Below are positions 43,408 through 52,681 of a stretch of DNA of 64,000 nucleotides, one piece after another. The notes under the pieces are model-generated. The model saw only the letters and a program-made list of their open reading frames with translations. It was not told the DNA's origin and ran no database searches. A program made the position numbers and the translations under genes. The stretch comes from Idiomarina seosinensis_A (GTDB lineage: Bacteria > Pseudomonadota > Gammaproteobacteria > Enterobacterales > Alteromonadaceae): assembly GCF_044797955.1 (NCBI RefSeq), contig NZ_CP085211.1, positions 682,001-746,000 of the forward strand. Reading direction: 5' to 3'. Position 1 is the stretch's first letter. Every line of letters starts with the position of its first letter.

Positions 43408-44118
43408 GTGGAAACAGAATTGTCCTTTATTGATTTGTTCTGGCAGGCCAGCCTGTTGGTTAAGCTGGTGATGATTATCTTATTGGCCATGTCGGTCTGG
43501 GGCTGGGTACTGATTTTTCAACGCAAGGCGGTATTGAAGACGGCCAGCCAGGATGCCAAAAAATTTGAACAGCGGTTCTGGTCGGGCGTCGATCTGGCAC
43601 GGTTATATCAGGAGATCTCGGCCCGGGCAAACAAAGCCAGGGGTATGGAGCTGCTGTTTCACGCCGGCTTTAAAGAGTTTGCGCGGCTGCGTAATCACCC
43701 CGGCGGCAGTGCCCAGACTACCGTTGAAGGAGCCTTTCGGGCCATGCGGGTAGCCCACGCGCGCGAGCTGGAAAAACTGGATAATCACCTGGGAATTCTG
43801 GCAACCATTGGCTCGATCAGCCCCTATATTGGTTTGTTCGGTACCGTCTGGGGTATTATGAATGCCTTTATTGCGCTGGGTGCCGTGCAACAGGCAACTC
43901 TGGCAATGGTCGCGCCGGGTATCGCCGAAGCCCTGATTGCCACTGCCCTGGGTCTGTTTGCGGCAATACCGGCGGTAATTGCTTACAACCGCTTTACCAC
44001 CCGGGTTGAACAAGTCGACAACCAGTACATGAACTTCATTGACGAATTTACCGCCATTTTACAGCGTCAGGCGATGACTCAATCTGACAGCGCTAAGCCG
44101 GAGGGCAATGCGTTATGA
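43408..44118 (+). CDS. tolQ: Tol-Pal energizer subunit TolQ
   Basis: 236 residues with three membrane helices (near 15-35, 130-155 and 170-195) and the MotA/TolQ/ExbB signature GTVWGIMNAFIALG. It forms the proton channel with TolR that powers TolA. The start is GTG with AGAGG upstream. It overlaps tolR by 4 bp. Confidence 0.97.
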   Translation: METELSFIDLFWQASLLVKLVMIILLAMSVWGWVLIFQRKAVLKTASQDAKKFEQRFWSGVDLARLYQEISARANKARGMELLFHAGFKEFARLRNHPGGSAQTTVEGAFRAMRVAHARELEKLDNHLGILATIGSISPYIGLFGTVWGIMNAFIALGAVQQATLAMVAPGIAEALIATALGLFAAIPAVIAYNRFTTRVEQVDNQYMNFIDEFTAILQRQAMTQSDSAKPEGNAL

Positions 44119-44543
44119 TGGTAATGCCGCGCAAGCGCCGTAAGCCGGTCGCGGAAATTAATGTTGTCCCGTACATTGATGTGATGCTGGTGCTATTAAT
44201 CATCTTTATGGTGACAGCGCCGTTAATCACTCAGGGGGTCAAGGTTGACTTACCTAAAGCCAGTGCCGAAGCACTGTCAGAAGATTCGAAGCCGCCGCTG
44301 GTGGCGTCAGTGGACGCAGAGGGCAATTATTATCTGAATCAGAATACCGACCCGGATGCGCCCATCAGTGCTCAGGATCTGGCGACGCTGGTTGCTGCGC
44401 AGCTGGAAGTCGAACCGGATACGCCGGTGATGGTTAACGGCGACGGGGCGGTGTCCTACAACCAGATTGTTCAGTTGATGGTATTACTGCAACGGGCAGG
44501 GGTACCCTCAGTGGGATTAATGACAGACTCTTCGGAATCCTAA
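44115..44543 (+). CDS. tolR: Tol-Pal energizer subunit TolR
   Basis: 142 residues: basic N-terminus, one membrane helix with the proton-carrying Asp22 in EINVVPYIDVMLVLLIIFMV, then an ExbD/TolR periplasmic domain (VMVNGDGAVSYNQIVQLMVL). ATG 44115 and 44118 are both possible. Confidence 0.97.
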   Translation: MMVMPRKRRKPVAEINVVPYIDVMLVLLIIFMVTAPLITQGVKVDLPKASAEALSEDSKPPLVASVDAEGNYYLNQNTDPDAPISAQDLATLVAAQLEVEPDTPVMVNGDGAVSYNQIVQLMVLLQRAGVPSVGLMTDSSES

Positions 44544-44545
44544 TT

Positions 44546-45478
44546 GTGGCGAAAAACGTAACAGGTAAAGAAAGCTTAACCTTACCGCTGATTTACTCGC
44601 TGGCGATACATTTAGGTATTGCCGCTGTGTTGCTGTTCAGCTTTGAGCTTACGCCCAGCGAACCGACGCCGATGGAAGTTAATCTGAGCGAATCAGAGTT
44701 TGATCCGCAAGCGGAAGAAATTGTCCGTGCGGTATCAGTCGACAAAGCGGCAGTGCAGCAGCAGGTGCAGCGTATTCAGCAAGAAAAGGAAGCCGCCCGC
44801 CGCGCCGAGCAAGAGCGTATTGCCGAGCTGGAGCGACAAGCTGCGAATGCCCGTAAGGCCCGGGAACGCGAAGAACAGCGTCGTGCCGAAATCGAGCGGC
44901 AGCAACAGCAGCAGGAACAACAGGCAGCCGAATCCCGGCGCGCTGCTGAACAGGCGCGCCGCGAGGCCGAGCAACTGGCCGAGCAGCAGCGCCAGGCAGA
45001 GCAGGCCGCACGCGAGGCAGAACAACGCCGTAAAGAAGCGGAAGAGGCCGAGCGCCGCGCCGAGGCTGAACGCAAACGCCGCGAAGAAGAACGTAAGCGG
45101 TTAGAGGAAGAGCGCCGCAGAGCCGCTGAGCGTGAAGCACAGCTGCAAGAAGAAATGGAAGCAGAGCGACAACAGCGGGCTGCCGCTCGTCGCCAGCAAA
45201 TGGCCAGTGAAATCGAAAAATATCAGGCATTGATCCGGCAGACCATTCAGCGCAACTGGAATGTGGAGGACAGCATGAGCGGTAAGTCATGTGAGCTGAC
45301 TATCAGTGTTGCGCCCAGTGGTTTTGTTAAATCAGTGACAACCGGTAACGGCGATCCGGCAGTTTGTCGCTCCGCAGAGAACGCGGTACTGAAAGCGACC
45401 ACATTGCCGGTATCGGAAGATCCGGAAATTTACGAACAAATGAGTACCATTAAGCTTACTGTTAAACCGCAGTTATAA
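44546..45478 (+). CDS. tolA: Tol-Pal periplasm-spanning protein TolA
   Basis: 310 residues: N-terminal membrane anchor (LPLIYSLAIHLGIAAVLLFS), a long Ala/Glu/Gln/Arg-rich helix (about 70-215) spanning the periplasm, and the C-terminal domain III with two cysteines (GKSCELTISVAPSGFV and GDPAVCRSAENAVLKAT). It links TolQR to TolB and Pal during division. The start is GTG. Confidence 0.96.
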   Translation: MAKNVTGKESLTLPLIYSLAIHLGIAAVLLFSFELTPSEPTPMEVNLSESEFDPQAEEIVRAVSVDKAAVQQQVQRIQQEKEAARRAEQERIAELERQAANARKAREREEQRRAEIERQQQQQEQQAAESRRAAEQARREAEQLAEQQRQAEQAAREAEQRRKEAEEAERRAEAERKRREEERKRLEEERRRAAEREAQLQEEMEAERQQRAAARRQQMASEIEKYQALIRQTIQRNWNVEDSMSGKSCELTISVAPSGFVKSVTTGNGDPAVCRSAENAVLKATTLPVSEDPEIYEQMSTIKLTVKPQL

Positions 45479-45490
45479 CCAAGGTGAACC

Positions 45491-46840
45491 ATGAAAAAGC
45501 TGTTTTTGAACACATTGTTGTTTTTCGTTGTGCTGACGTCCGTCGCCCGTGCGGGTGTACTGGAAATTGTCATCACCGAAGGAATGGACACCGCGCGGCC
45601 GATAGCGGTTGTGCCGTTTAAGTGGCTGGGAGAGGGGCCTGTACCGGGACAACTGACCGAGGTTATTGCAGCGGATTTAACCCGTAGTGGTAAGTTCAAC
45701 CCAATCCCGACCTCTGCTATGCCGCAATTACCGCAAAATGACGGCGAGCTGGATTACGCCGCCTGGGCGAAAATGGGCGTCGAGGCTGTATTGATGGGGA
45801 CCATTGAACCCTATTCTGTCGACCGTTACATGATTAAATTTCAGCTGGTGGACGTATTACGCGGTCAGATTACCGGCGGCAGCGCGCAAATGCTGCGCGA
45901 CGGAGAGCTGGTGCAGAGTCGTGACCATGTGCTGGACTCGCGCAGCTCTGTGATCGACGGAGACCAGTTCCGCCAGTATGCCCATCGCATTTCTGACGTG
46001 GCTTACGAGGCGCTGACCGGCGAACGGGGTGCCTTTATGACCCGCATCGCCTACGTTACCGTTAATCACGATGACGAATACCCCTACAAACTGATGGTCG
46101 CCGATTACGACGGCGCCAACGAAAAGATTTTGTTGCGCAGCCCCGAGCCGCTGATGTCACCGGCCTGGTCGCCGGACGGTAACAAACTGGCTTATGTCAG
46201 TTTTGAAAACGAGACCGCAGAAATTTTCGTGCAGGATATCTATACCACACGCCGCGAAAACCTGACCTCTTTCCCGGGTATCAACGGTAGTCCGACCTGG
46301 TCACCGGATGGTACAAAAATGGCCATGGTGCTGTCGAAAGATGGTAACCCTGAACTTTATGTTATGGACTTGCAAAGCAAAAACTTGCAACGGGTGACGC
46401 GTAATCGTACGATTGACACAGAGCCTAGTTGGACGCCTGACAGTAAATCCTTAGTATTTACGTCAGAAAGGGGTGGTAGACCGCAACTTTATAGCGTAGA
46501 TTTACAATCAGGTCAGGTACGTCGGTTAACTTTTGAGGGTGAGCAAAACCTTGGTGGTACCGTTGCACCGTCGGGTGAGTCCATTGTCCTGGTCAACCGG
46601 ACGCGGGGTAACTATCACATCGCCCGGCAGGAGTTTCCGCGGGGTACCATGCAAGTGCTGACAAAAACTCAGCTGGATGAGTCGCCAAGTATTGCGCCCA
46701 ACGGAAGCATGGTGATTTACAGCACAACGCATAACAACAAACAGGTGCTGGCGCTGGTGTCAATGGATGGTCGTTTTAAGGCCCGTTTACCGGCGGCAAG
46801 TGGTGAAGTTAAATCACCGTCGTGGTCACCGTTTATGTAA
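45491..46840 (+). CDS. tolB: Tol-Pal periplasmic beta-propeller TolB
   Basis: 449 residues: Sec signal peptide (KKLFLNTLLFFVVLTSVARA), an N-terminal alpha/beta domain, then a six-bladed propeller with repeated SPDG and WSPDG motifs (PAWSPDGNKLAYVSF, PTWSPDGTKMAMVLS, PSWTPDSKSLVFTSE). It binds Pal and is released by TolA. Confidence 0.97.
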   Translation: MKKLFLNTLLFFVVLTSVARAGVLEIVITEGMDTARPIAVVPFKWLGEGPVPGQLTEVIAADLTRSGKFNPIPTSAMPQLPQNDGELDYAAWAKMGVEAVLMGTIEPYSVDRYMIKFQLVDVLRGQITGGSAQMLRDGELVQSRDHVLDSRSSVIDGDQFRQYAHRISDVAYEALTGERGAFMTRIAYVTVNHDDEYPYKLMVADYDGANEKILLRSPEPLMSPAWSPDGNKLAYVSFENETAEIFVQDIYTTRRENLTSFPGINGSPTWSPDGTKMAMVLSKDGNPELYVMDLQSKNLQRVTRNRTIDTEPSWTPDSKSLVFTSERGGRPQLYSVDLQSGQVRRLTFEGEQNLGGTVAPSGESIVLVNRTRGNYHIARQEFPRGTMQVLTKTQLDESPSIAPNGSMVIYSTTHNNKQVLALVSMDGRFKARLPAASGEVKSPSWSPFM

Positions 46841-46887
46841 AACAGTCAAATTAAAAACCATTATTTTAGACAATAAGGATTAATAGG

Positions 46888-47430
46888 ATGCAGCTGAACA
46901 AATTATTAAAAGCGCTGGCAATTGCTGTACCAATGGCGACACTGGCCGCCTGTAGCTCGAACCAGACCACAGAAACCGGTGCAGGCGCAGGCCAGCAAAC
47001 CACAGGTGGCGCATCGCAGGAGTCAGATTCAGGTGTTCAGGTCGGTGCTGCTGACCGTGCTAAATCACCTCAGGAAATCCGCGAAGAGCAAATGGAAGCG
47101 CTGCGTAAAGAGCACATTATTTACTTTGCCTTTGACAAGTCAAATATCCAGTCTGAGTACGCAGAACTGTTGGCCGCTCACGCCGACTTTTTGGTGAAAA
47201 ACCCGAACGCCAGTGTTGTTATCGAAGGCCACGCTGATGAGCGCGGTACACCGGAATACAACATCGCATTGGGCGAGCGTCGTGCTAAAGCTGTGCAAGA
47301 CTACCTGGAAAACCTGGGTGTTCGTAGCTCACAGACATCAACGGTTTCCTATGGCGAAGAAAAGCCAATGGTTAACGAGTCTACCCCAAGCGCTTATGCG
47401 AAAAACCGCCGCGCCGTTCTTGTTTACTAA
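46888..47430 (+). CDS. pal: Peptidoglycan-associated lipoprotein Pal
   Basis: 180 residues: lipoprotein signal with lipobox LAAC, a Gly/Thr/Ser-rich linker, and an OmpA-like peptidoglycan-binding domain (IYFAFDKSNIQSEY, IEGHADERGTPEYNIALGER). It anchors the outer membrane to the wall and recruits to the septum. An AAGGA site precedes the ATG. Confidence 0.97.
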   Translation: MQLNKLLKALAIAVPMATLAACSSNQTTETGAGAGQQTTGGASQESDSGVQVGAADRAKSPQEIREEQMEALRKEHIIYFAFDKSNIQSEYAELLAAHADFLVKNPNASVVIEGHADERGTPEYNIALGERRAKAVQDYLENLGVRSSQTSTVSYGEEKPMVNESTPSAYAKNRRAVLVY

Positions 47431-47436
47431 TTGAGT

Positions 47437-48213
47437 ATGATAAGAACAACGCTATTGGCGATGATGTTAGCGGTGCCTGCAGCCAGTCTGGCCCAGGCGC
47501 CGGTATCCAATTTGTCGCAGTCAGCCGATTCCCTTGAACAGCGGCTGGCGACCATCGAACGCATGATGCAGGCCCGTCAGGGTGCCCAACTGGACATGTT
47601 GCAGCAGCTGAGTGCTTTGCAGCAGGATGTTTCGGAGCTACGCGGCATTACTGAAGAGCACGAGTATCGGCTGGAACAGTTACTGCAGCGTCAGCGTGAG
47701 CTTTATCAGGAAATCGATCGCCGCTTTAGTCAGCTTCGTGACCAGCCGGCGCCGAGCTCGCCATCGGCGATGGGCCCGGTGGTATCATCGGGCGATGCAG
47801 CAGCGGACAGTGGCTCAGGAGGCGATGAGTATTCGGCTAATTTAAGCGAAAACGATGCCTACGATCGTGCCATCGCCCTGGTACTGGAAGATAAACGCTA
47901 CGATGCGGCAATACCTGCTTTTGAGCAGTTTATCGAACAGTTCCCCGATTCCAGCTATTTACCTAACGCGCATTACTGGCTGGGTCAGCTGCAATTCGCC
48001 GAGCAGGCGTACGCTAAGGCTCGTCGGCATTTTCGTACGGTAGTGGAAGAGTATACCGACAGCAACAAGCGCGCTGATTCGCTATTGAAGCTGGGGGTGA
48101 TAGCCGCCGAGCAGGATAAAAATGCCGATGCTAAGGCATTTTTCCAGCAGGTTATCGAAGAATACCCTGATACAACCGAGGCGAATTTAGCCCAACAACG
48201 GCTGAACGATTAG
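47437..48213 (+). CDS. cpoB: Cell division coordinator CpoB (YbgF)
   Basis: 258 residues: signal peptide (RTTLLAMMLAVPAASLAQA), a coiled-coil trimerization region (about 25-90), a Ser/Gly linker, and TPR repeats (AYDRAIALVLEDKRYDAAIP, YLPNAHYWLGQLQFAEQAYA, ADAKAFFQQVIEEYPDT). It couples Tol-Pal constriction with PBP1B. ATG 47437 is preferred to TTG 47431; the Shine-Dalgarno is poor, so reinitiation after pal is likely. Confidence 0.95.
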   Translation: MIRTTLLAMMLAVPAASLAQAPVSNLSQSADSLEQRLATIERMMQARQGAQLDMLQQLSALQQDVSELRGITEEHEYRLEQLLQRQRELYQEIDRRFSQLRDQPAPSSPSAMGPVVSSGDAAADSGSGGDEYSANLSENDAYDRAIALVLEDKRYDAAIPAFEQFIEQFPDSSYLPNAHYWLGQLQFAEQAYAKARRHFRTVVEEYTDSNKRADSLLKLGVIAAEQDKNADAKAFFQQVIEEYPDTTEANLAQQRLND

Positions 48214-48295
48214 TCGTTATCAGCGGCGGCTTACTAACAGCGCCATAACAAGTGCTCGCTAATTAGGCAGTCGCACAAAAAACTGAAATTTTCAG

Positions 48296-48323
48296 TTGCA
48301 TCACAGCGTTAATTAAGTAAACT
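48296..48323 (+). promoter_or_regulatory. Promoter of the tRNA-Lys pair
   Basis: TTGCAT (48296-48301) and TAAACT (48318-48323) are 16 bp apart, with a GC-rich start region (GCCGCCG). A perfect dyad AACTGAAA-T-TTTCAGTT (48281-48297) runs into the -35 hexamer. It may end cpoB transcription or act as an operator. Confidence 0.55.
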
Positions 48324-48386
48324 ATGCCGCCGTTGCCAAGGACAAATGCACCAGCAAATGTACCAGGCAACGGCAGCATTTTTAGT

Positions 48387-48462
48387 GGGTTGTTAGCTCA
48401 GTTGGTAGAGCAGTTGACTTTTAATCAATTGGTCGCAGGTTCGAATCCTGCACAACCCACCA
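48387..48462 (+). tRNA. tRNA-Lys (anticodon TTT)
   Basis: 76 nt with encoded CCA. Acceptor GGGTTGT pairs with ACAACCC; the D arm has AGCTCAGTTGGTAGAGC. The anticodon loop CTTTTAA gives TTT at 48420-48422. The T arm is GCAGGTTCGAATCCTGC. Confidence 0.97.
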
Positions 48463-48487
48463 CTTTCAAATGCCACCACCAAAAAAT

Positions 48488-48563
48488 GGGTTGTTAGCTC
48501 AGTTGGTAGAGCAGTTGACTTTTAATCAATTGGTCGCAGGTTCGAATCCTGCACAACCCACCA
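48488..48563 (+). tRNA. tRNA-Lys (anticodon TTT), second copy
   Basis: Identical base for base to the copy at 48387-48462, including CCA, and 25 bp behind it. A recent tandem duplication or gene conversion explains the identity. The spacer contains no promoter, so both are likely cut from one transcript. Confidence 0.97.
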
Positions 48564-48680
48564 TCTTCTGAAAAGATCAAAAAGCCAAAAAGTCCAAAAC
48601 CCCAAAAATATCAAAAGTCATTGAAATTGGCTATAATGCCCATACCTTTACTGGACACGATGACAATTTAAGCAGGATGT

Positions 48681-49724
48681 ATGTCAGCCATTCAGACCTT
48701 TGACAACCTAGATTACGCCTTTCCGGCTAAGCCGAAAGCTCTGACCGAAGAGCAAAAAGCTGAGTATCGCGCGCGGATTAAAAGCTTGCTAGAAAAGCAC
48801 AACGCCGTCCTGGTCGCGCATTATTACACCGACCCTGAAATTCAGGCGCTGGCCGAAGAAACCGGCGGTTGTGTTTCCGACTCGCTGGAGATGGCTCGCT
48901 TTGGGCGTGATCACGACGCTGAGACATTGATTGTCGCCGGCGTACGTTTTATGGGCGAAACGGCAAAAATACTGACACCCCATAAAACTGTGTTAATGCC
49001 GACCTTAAAAGCGGAATGCTCACTGGACTTAGGCTGCCCGCCGCAGGATTTTTCAGACTTCTGTGACCAGCACCCCGATCGCACTGTGGTAGTTTACGCC
49101 AATACTTCGGCGGCTGTAAAAGCGCGCGCTGACTGGGTAGTTACCTCCAGCATGGCGCTGGAGCTGGTCGAGCACCTGGACAGCCAGGGCGAAAAAATTC
49201 TCTGGGCGCCCGATCGTCATCTGGGCAATTATATTCAGAACCAGACCGGCGCCGACATGATCATGTGGCAGGGTGCCTGTGTGGTGCACGATGAATTTAA
49301 AGTTAAAGCGCTGCAGGACCTGAAAAAAGTTCATCCTGAGGCAGCCATTCTGGTTCACCCCGAGTCACCGCAAAGTATTGTCGCTATGGCTGACGCTGTG
49401 GGCTCGACCTCGCAACTGATTAAAGCCAGCCAGGAAATGCCGAACGAAACCTTTATTGTGGCAACGGACCGCGGCATTTTTTATAAAATGCAGCAGCTGG
49501 AGCCTAACAAGACCTTTATCGAAGCCCCGACAGCGGGTGAAGGCGCCACCTGTCGCAGCTGCGCCCATTGTCCGTGGATGGCCATGAACGGCCTCGAGGC
49601 CATCGCTAACGCACTGGAGACCGGCGGAGAGCAACACGAAATACATGTTGACCCCGAATTGGCCGAACAAGCCATGAAACCCCTCGACCGCATGCTCGCC
49701 TTCTCTGCCCAGCTTAAGCGGTAG
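48681..49724 (+). CDS. nadA: Quinolinate synthase NadA
   Basis: 347 residues. It condenses iminoaspartate with dihydroxyacetone phosphate in NAD synthesis. The [4Fe-4S] ligands C113 (KAECSLDLGC), C200 (WQGACVVHDEF) and C297 (CRSCAHCPW) are at the E. coli positions. AGGA precedes ATG 48681; a TATAAT stands at 48632-48637 without a good -35. No nadB or nadC is nearby. Downstream is a cluster of inverted repeats. Confidence 0.96.
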   Translation: MSAIQTFDNLDYAFPAKPKALTEEQKAEYRARIKSLLEKHNAVLVAHYYTDPEIQALAEETGGCVSDSLEMARFGRDHDAETLIVAGVRFMGETAKILTPHKTVLMPTLKAECSLDLGCPPQDFSDFCDQHPDRTVVVYANTSAAVKARADWVVTSSMALELVEHLDSQGEKILWAPDRHLGNYIQNQTGADMIMWQGACVVHDEFKVKALQDLKKVHPEAAILVHPESPQSIVAMADAVGSTSQLIKASQEMPNETFIVATDRGIFYKMQQLEPNKTFIEAPTAGEGATCRSCAHCPWMAMNGLEAIANALETGGEQHEIHVDPELAEQAMKPLDRMLAFSAQLKR

Positions 49725-49741
49725 TAACACGTTTGTGTAAT

Positions 49742-50018
49742 GATATAACCGCAGAGACGCAGAGCCCGCAGAGAAAAGACTTTAAAAGGTAAAGACAAAA
49801 GCTGTTTTACCACGGAGTACACGGAGAGCACGGAGAAAAACCGTTTAAAAGGTAAAGACAAAAACCTGTTTTACCACGGAGTACACGGAGAGCACGGAGA
49901 AAAACAATTTAAAGGGTGTTTACCATTAAGAGTCTTTTCTCCGTGTCCTCCGTGTCCTCCGTGGTAAATTTTTTTGCTCATCGTTCCTCCGCGAGCTCTG
50001 CGCCTCTGCGGTTATATC
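49742..50018. repeat. Nested inverted-repeat element after nadA
   Basis: The outer arms are GATATAACCGCAGAGACGCAG (49742 on) and CTCTGCGCCTCTGCGGTTATA (to 50018). Inside lie two direct ~64-bp units, each with TTTTACCACGGAGTACACGG and AGCACGGAGAAAAA. They face a single complementary arm TCTCCGTGTCCTCCGTGTCC at 49939-49966. So a CACGGAG element, partly duplicated, sits inside a CGCAGAG element. The 300-bp gap holds no gene. Confidence 0.85.
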
Positions 50019-50024
50019 TCTGAG

Positions 50025-50861
50025 TCAATCACCCAGCATTGCCCGGTAGCCGCTTTTGTAATCGGGATACTTTAATTTAAAGCCGCTTTCGCGCAGTTTG
50101 CTGTTATCGCAGCGTTTACTGCCCCGCGGCCCGGGGCCCGGTTCGACTTCGTTTGGTACCGGCACATCAAGCTGATCGGCCAGCCACTGATAGACCTGAT
50201 ACTGTTTGGTCGGCTGATCGTCATTGAGCAGGTACAGCGGCTCGCGCTTTTCAGGGTTTTCGATAATAAACTCGATAAAGCGCGCCACGTCATCCTGATG
50301 AATACGATTGGACCAACTGTCGCGCAAAGTGACATCCTGCTGCTTTAACTGGCGTACCATAAAATCCCGGCCTTCGCCGTAAATGCCACTGCAGCGCAGA
50401 CGAGTGCTGGGTGCCGACAGGTCAGCAATCAGCCGCTCCGCCTGCAGCAGCATCTTGCCGCGCTCGTTACCCGGCTCAGTCGGTGACTGCTCATCAACCC
50501 ATTCGCCCTCTTTTTGCCCGTAAACGCCGGTGCTGGACACATAAATCACATAAGGCGAGTAATCCAGACCATTGAGCACCTGCTGCAGATGCCGACAGGG
50601 CACAACGTAGCCCTTGCGATAGCCTTCACCACTAAACTCCGATGGCGTTAAGGTCACGATAATGGCGCCAAACTCATTGCCGTGTAATACCGCTTTTAAA
50701 TCCTGCTCATTACCGGCGTCGGCAGCCACCAGGTCAACCCCTTTAATCTCGGGTTTGTTATCAGGGTGGCGACAAAGCCCCATAACCGAGTGTCCCTTTT
50801 CAACCAGTAAAGTGGCTGCGCGCTGCGCGATATCACCGTACCCAATCGACAAAATATGCAT
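50025..50861 (-). CDS. YeeZ-like SDR-family NAD(P)-binding protein
   Basis: 278 residues of the extended short-chain dehydrogenase/epimerase fold. The N-terminal nucleotide site is MHILSIGYGDIAQRAATLL, degenerate from GxxGxxG. Further motifs are VIYVSSTGVYGQKEGEWVDE, RCSGIYGEGRDF and RIHQDDVARFIEFII. It resembles E. coli YeeZ; the substrate is unknown. It is convergent with nadA across the repeat cluster. Confidence 0.8.
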   Translation of the reverse strand: MHILSIGYGDIAQRAATLLVEKGHSVMGLCRHPDNKPEIKGVDLVAADAGNEQDLKAVLHGNEFGAIIVTLTPSEFSGEGYRKGYVVPCRHLQQVLNGLDYSPYVIYVSSTGVYGQKEGEWVDEQSPTEPGNERGKMLLQAERLIADLSAPSTRLRCSGIYGEGRDFMVRQLKQQDVTLRDSWSNRIHQDDVARFIEFIIENPEKREPLYLLNDDQPTKQYQVYQWLADQLDVPVPNEVEPGPGPRGSKRCDNSKLRESGFKLKYPDYKSGYRAMLGD

Positions 50862-50980
50862 GCTAACCCCTTAATATTACGTGTTTTATTGAGTCACTGA
50901 ATAATCTAACACACTTGCGCAACAATGGCCGTTGGGGTATGTTAGTAGACTGTTAATACAGGCAGTATAGCAGGTACGCA

Positions 50981-52594
50981 ATGAGACAAGGCAGCACATT
51001 GCAGCGCAGCGACGGAGCGACAAAGCAGGTTAATTCATTCGTGCTGGGACGGTATTACCGGCGCAGTGAAGAACGCATGAATTTTACCACCGAGGTACTG
51101 GTAAAAGGGCAGCTTAACGGCAGTCCACTTAAGTTTAAAGCTACCACGGTTGATATTTCAGCTCAGGGACTGCAACTAAAACTCCCCGATACGGTGCCCG
51201 CCAACTATCTGGCCGAGCAAGTCCTCAGTATTCATTTTCTTGGTCTGGCCAGGGACTTTGTTATCGATGCTAAGACACCTTACAGTTACCATGCACTGGG
51301 TGTGCGCTGCAAAGACCAGACTAATTATCTGCGTCTTCGTCGCCAGACCTTTGCCGGCGATGGAGCGCTGGATAAACTGCTGCGCGGCTTATTAAAAACC
51401 TACAAGTTTCGCTATAAAGTTAACGTTGATCATGTTGTCCAGTCGCTGCGGGCAAAGGGCCACGAAAGCCACTGGCTACAGGCTCAACAGGGGCTGCCGC
51501 TGGTATTCTCGGCTGATATTAAAAAGCCAGTCTATACCTTAAACACCGCCGCAAATAGCCGGGCTGTCGATTATTGGTGCGAGCGCGACGCATACAGGCT
51601 TAATAGACTGCTGGGCCAGCGCTGGGTCCGCCTGGCGCTGGCAAAACTGCGCAGCGAACCACAACAAAGCCGGCGACAACTGGCATTTTATACCATCGAA
51701 GTGCCACTAAAGGGCAAAACCCAGTGTTACGCAATTCCTGCCAATGCGCTAACCAAAGACCAGCAGCTACGCTATCAGCTGGCCGAGCTACAACAGGCCG
51801 GATATCCGCTTAAATCGATGGTACTTAGCCTGACCTACAGCGTGCAGGACCGGCTATTTGTCGGCTTGTTAACCACCCTTGATGTGCCTCAGCTGAATTC
51901 GCAGCAAGAAACAAACACCACTGCCGGTACTAAAGCGCGATTAAAGCTTTCGTCCCTGGCCGCCTATTGCTTACAGGAACAAACCGCCGGCCCAAGCAAA
52001 GTGGTAAAACGCCATCCACGTTTAGTACAAATGTACACTCAGTCAGGTTTATGCAGTGCGCTGTTTGTACACAAAAGCCAGCGGCGCAACAGCGATATTG
52101 GCCTGGCCGCATTAATGCCGGTAAAGCACGGCTTGCCATGCTGGTATAAAAAAGCCGAGATGTGGCTTAATAATCAGTACAACATCCTCGGTGGAGCACA
52201 GTTAAAGCAGCAGATACTGGATAAACTAACGCAGTTAAAGCCTGCGGAGTTTACTAAAGGCCGTACCCTGTTGCTGAATATCAAACCCCGGGCCGAAGGG
52301 CTTGAACCTAAAGTCACTGGCCGTTGGCTGGATGAATTTACGACGCCGCAGCAGGCCGGGCGTTTTGTTAAGCAACAATATCAGCAACAACAGCTGCTTG
52401 CTGTAAACGTCGAACTGTACCGGTGCCGGCAAGGCTCACTGCAGGCGCTGCAGGATGATTTAAATTATGTAAGCACTTACTTGCCGGAGCGGGCCGACAA
52501 AATTGAGCGACAGTTAAAATCGATTGACTCGGTTATTGGCCTGCAGGATGTTACCGGGCCTTTAATGCGGATGTTATTCTCTGGTTTGCTTTAA
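50981..52594 (+). CDS. PilZ-domain protein, likely c-di-GMP-responsive
   Basis: 537 residues. An N-terminal PilZ domain has the RYYRRSEER arginine motif (about residues 24-32) and TVDISAQGLQLKL (DxSxxG). The long remainder matches no domain I can name; it holds YSYHALGVRCKDQTNYLRLR and a second possible PilZ-like stretch in the C-terminal third. No membrane segments. It stands alone before cysD. c-di-GMP binding is expected from the motif; the output is unknown. Confidence 0.75.
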   Translation: MRQGSTLQRSDGATKQVNSFVLGRYYRRSEERMNFTTEVLVKGQLNGSPLKFKATTVDISAQGLQLKLPDTVPANYLAEQVLSIHFLGLARDFVIDAKTPYSYHALGVRCKDQTNYLRLRRQTFAGDGALDKLLRGLLKTYKFRYKVNVDHVVQSLRAKGHESHWLQAQQGLPLVFSADIKKPVYTLNTAANSRAVDYWCERDAYRLNRLLGQRWVRLALAKLRSEPQQSRRQLAFYTIEVPLKGKTQCYAIPANALTKDQQLRYQLAELQQAGYPLKSMVLSLTYSVQDRLFVGLLTTLDVPQLNSQQETNTTAGTKARLKLSSLAAYCLQEQTAGPSKVVKRHPRLVQMYTQSGLCSALFVHKSQRRNSDIGLAALMPVKHGLPCWYKKAEMWLNNQYNILGGAQLKQQILDKLTQLKPAEFTKGRTLLLNIKPRAEGLEPKVTGRWLDEFTTPQQAGRFVKQQYQQQQLLAVNVELYRCRQGSLQALQDDLNYVSTYLPERADKIERQLKSIDSVIGLQDVTGPLMRMLFSGLL

Positions 52595-52681
52595 AGAAGT
52601 GACTGGTTTACTGAATGACTTGTATGTGTCCGGGTAACTGCTTATGGTAGTCTTTATTTTTTTATAAAGCATAATTAATTG

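Noticed and set aside
44679..45290. 203-codon minus-strand frame opposite tolA
   Set aside because: A shadow of the repetitive Ala/Glu/Arg helix of TolA, with several overlapping alternatives.
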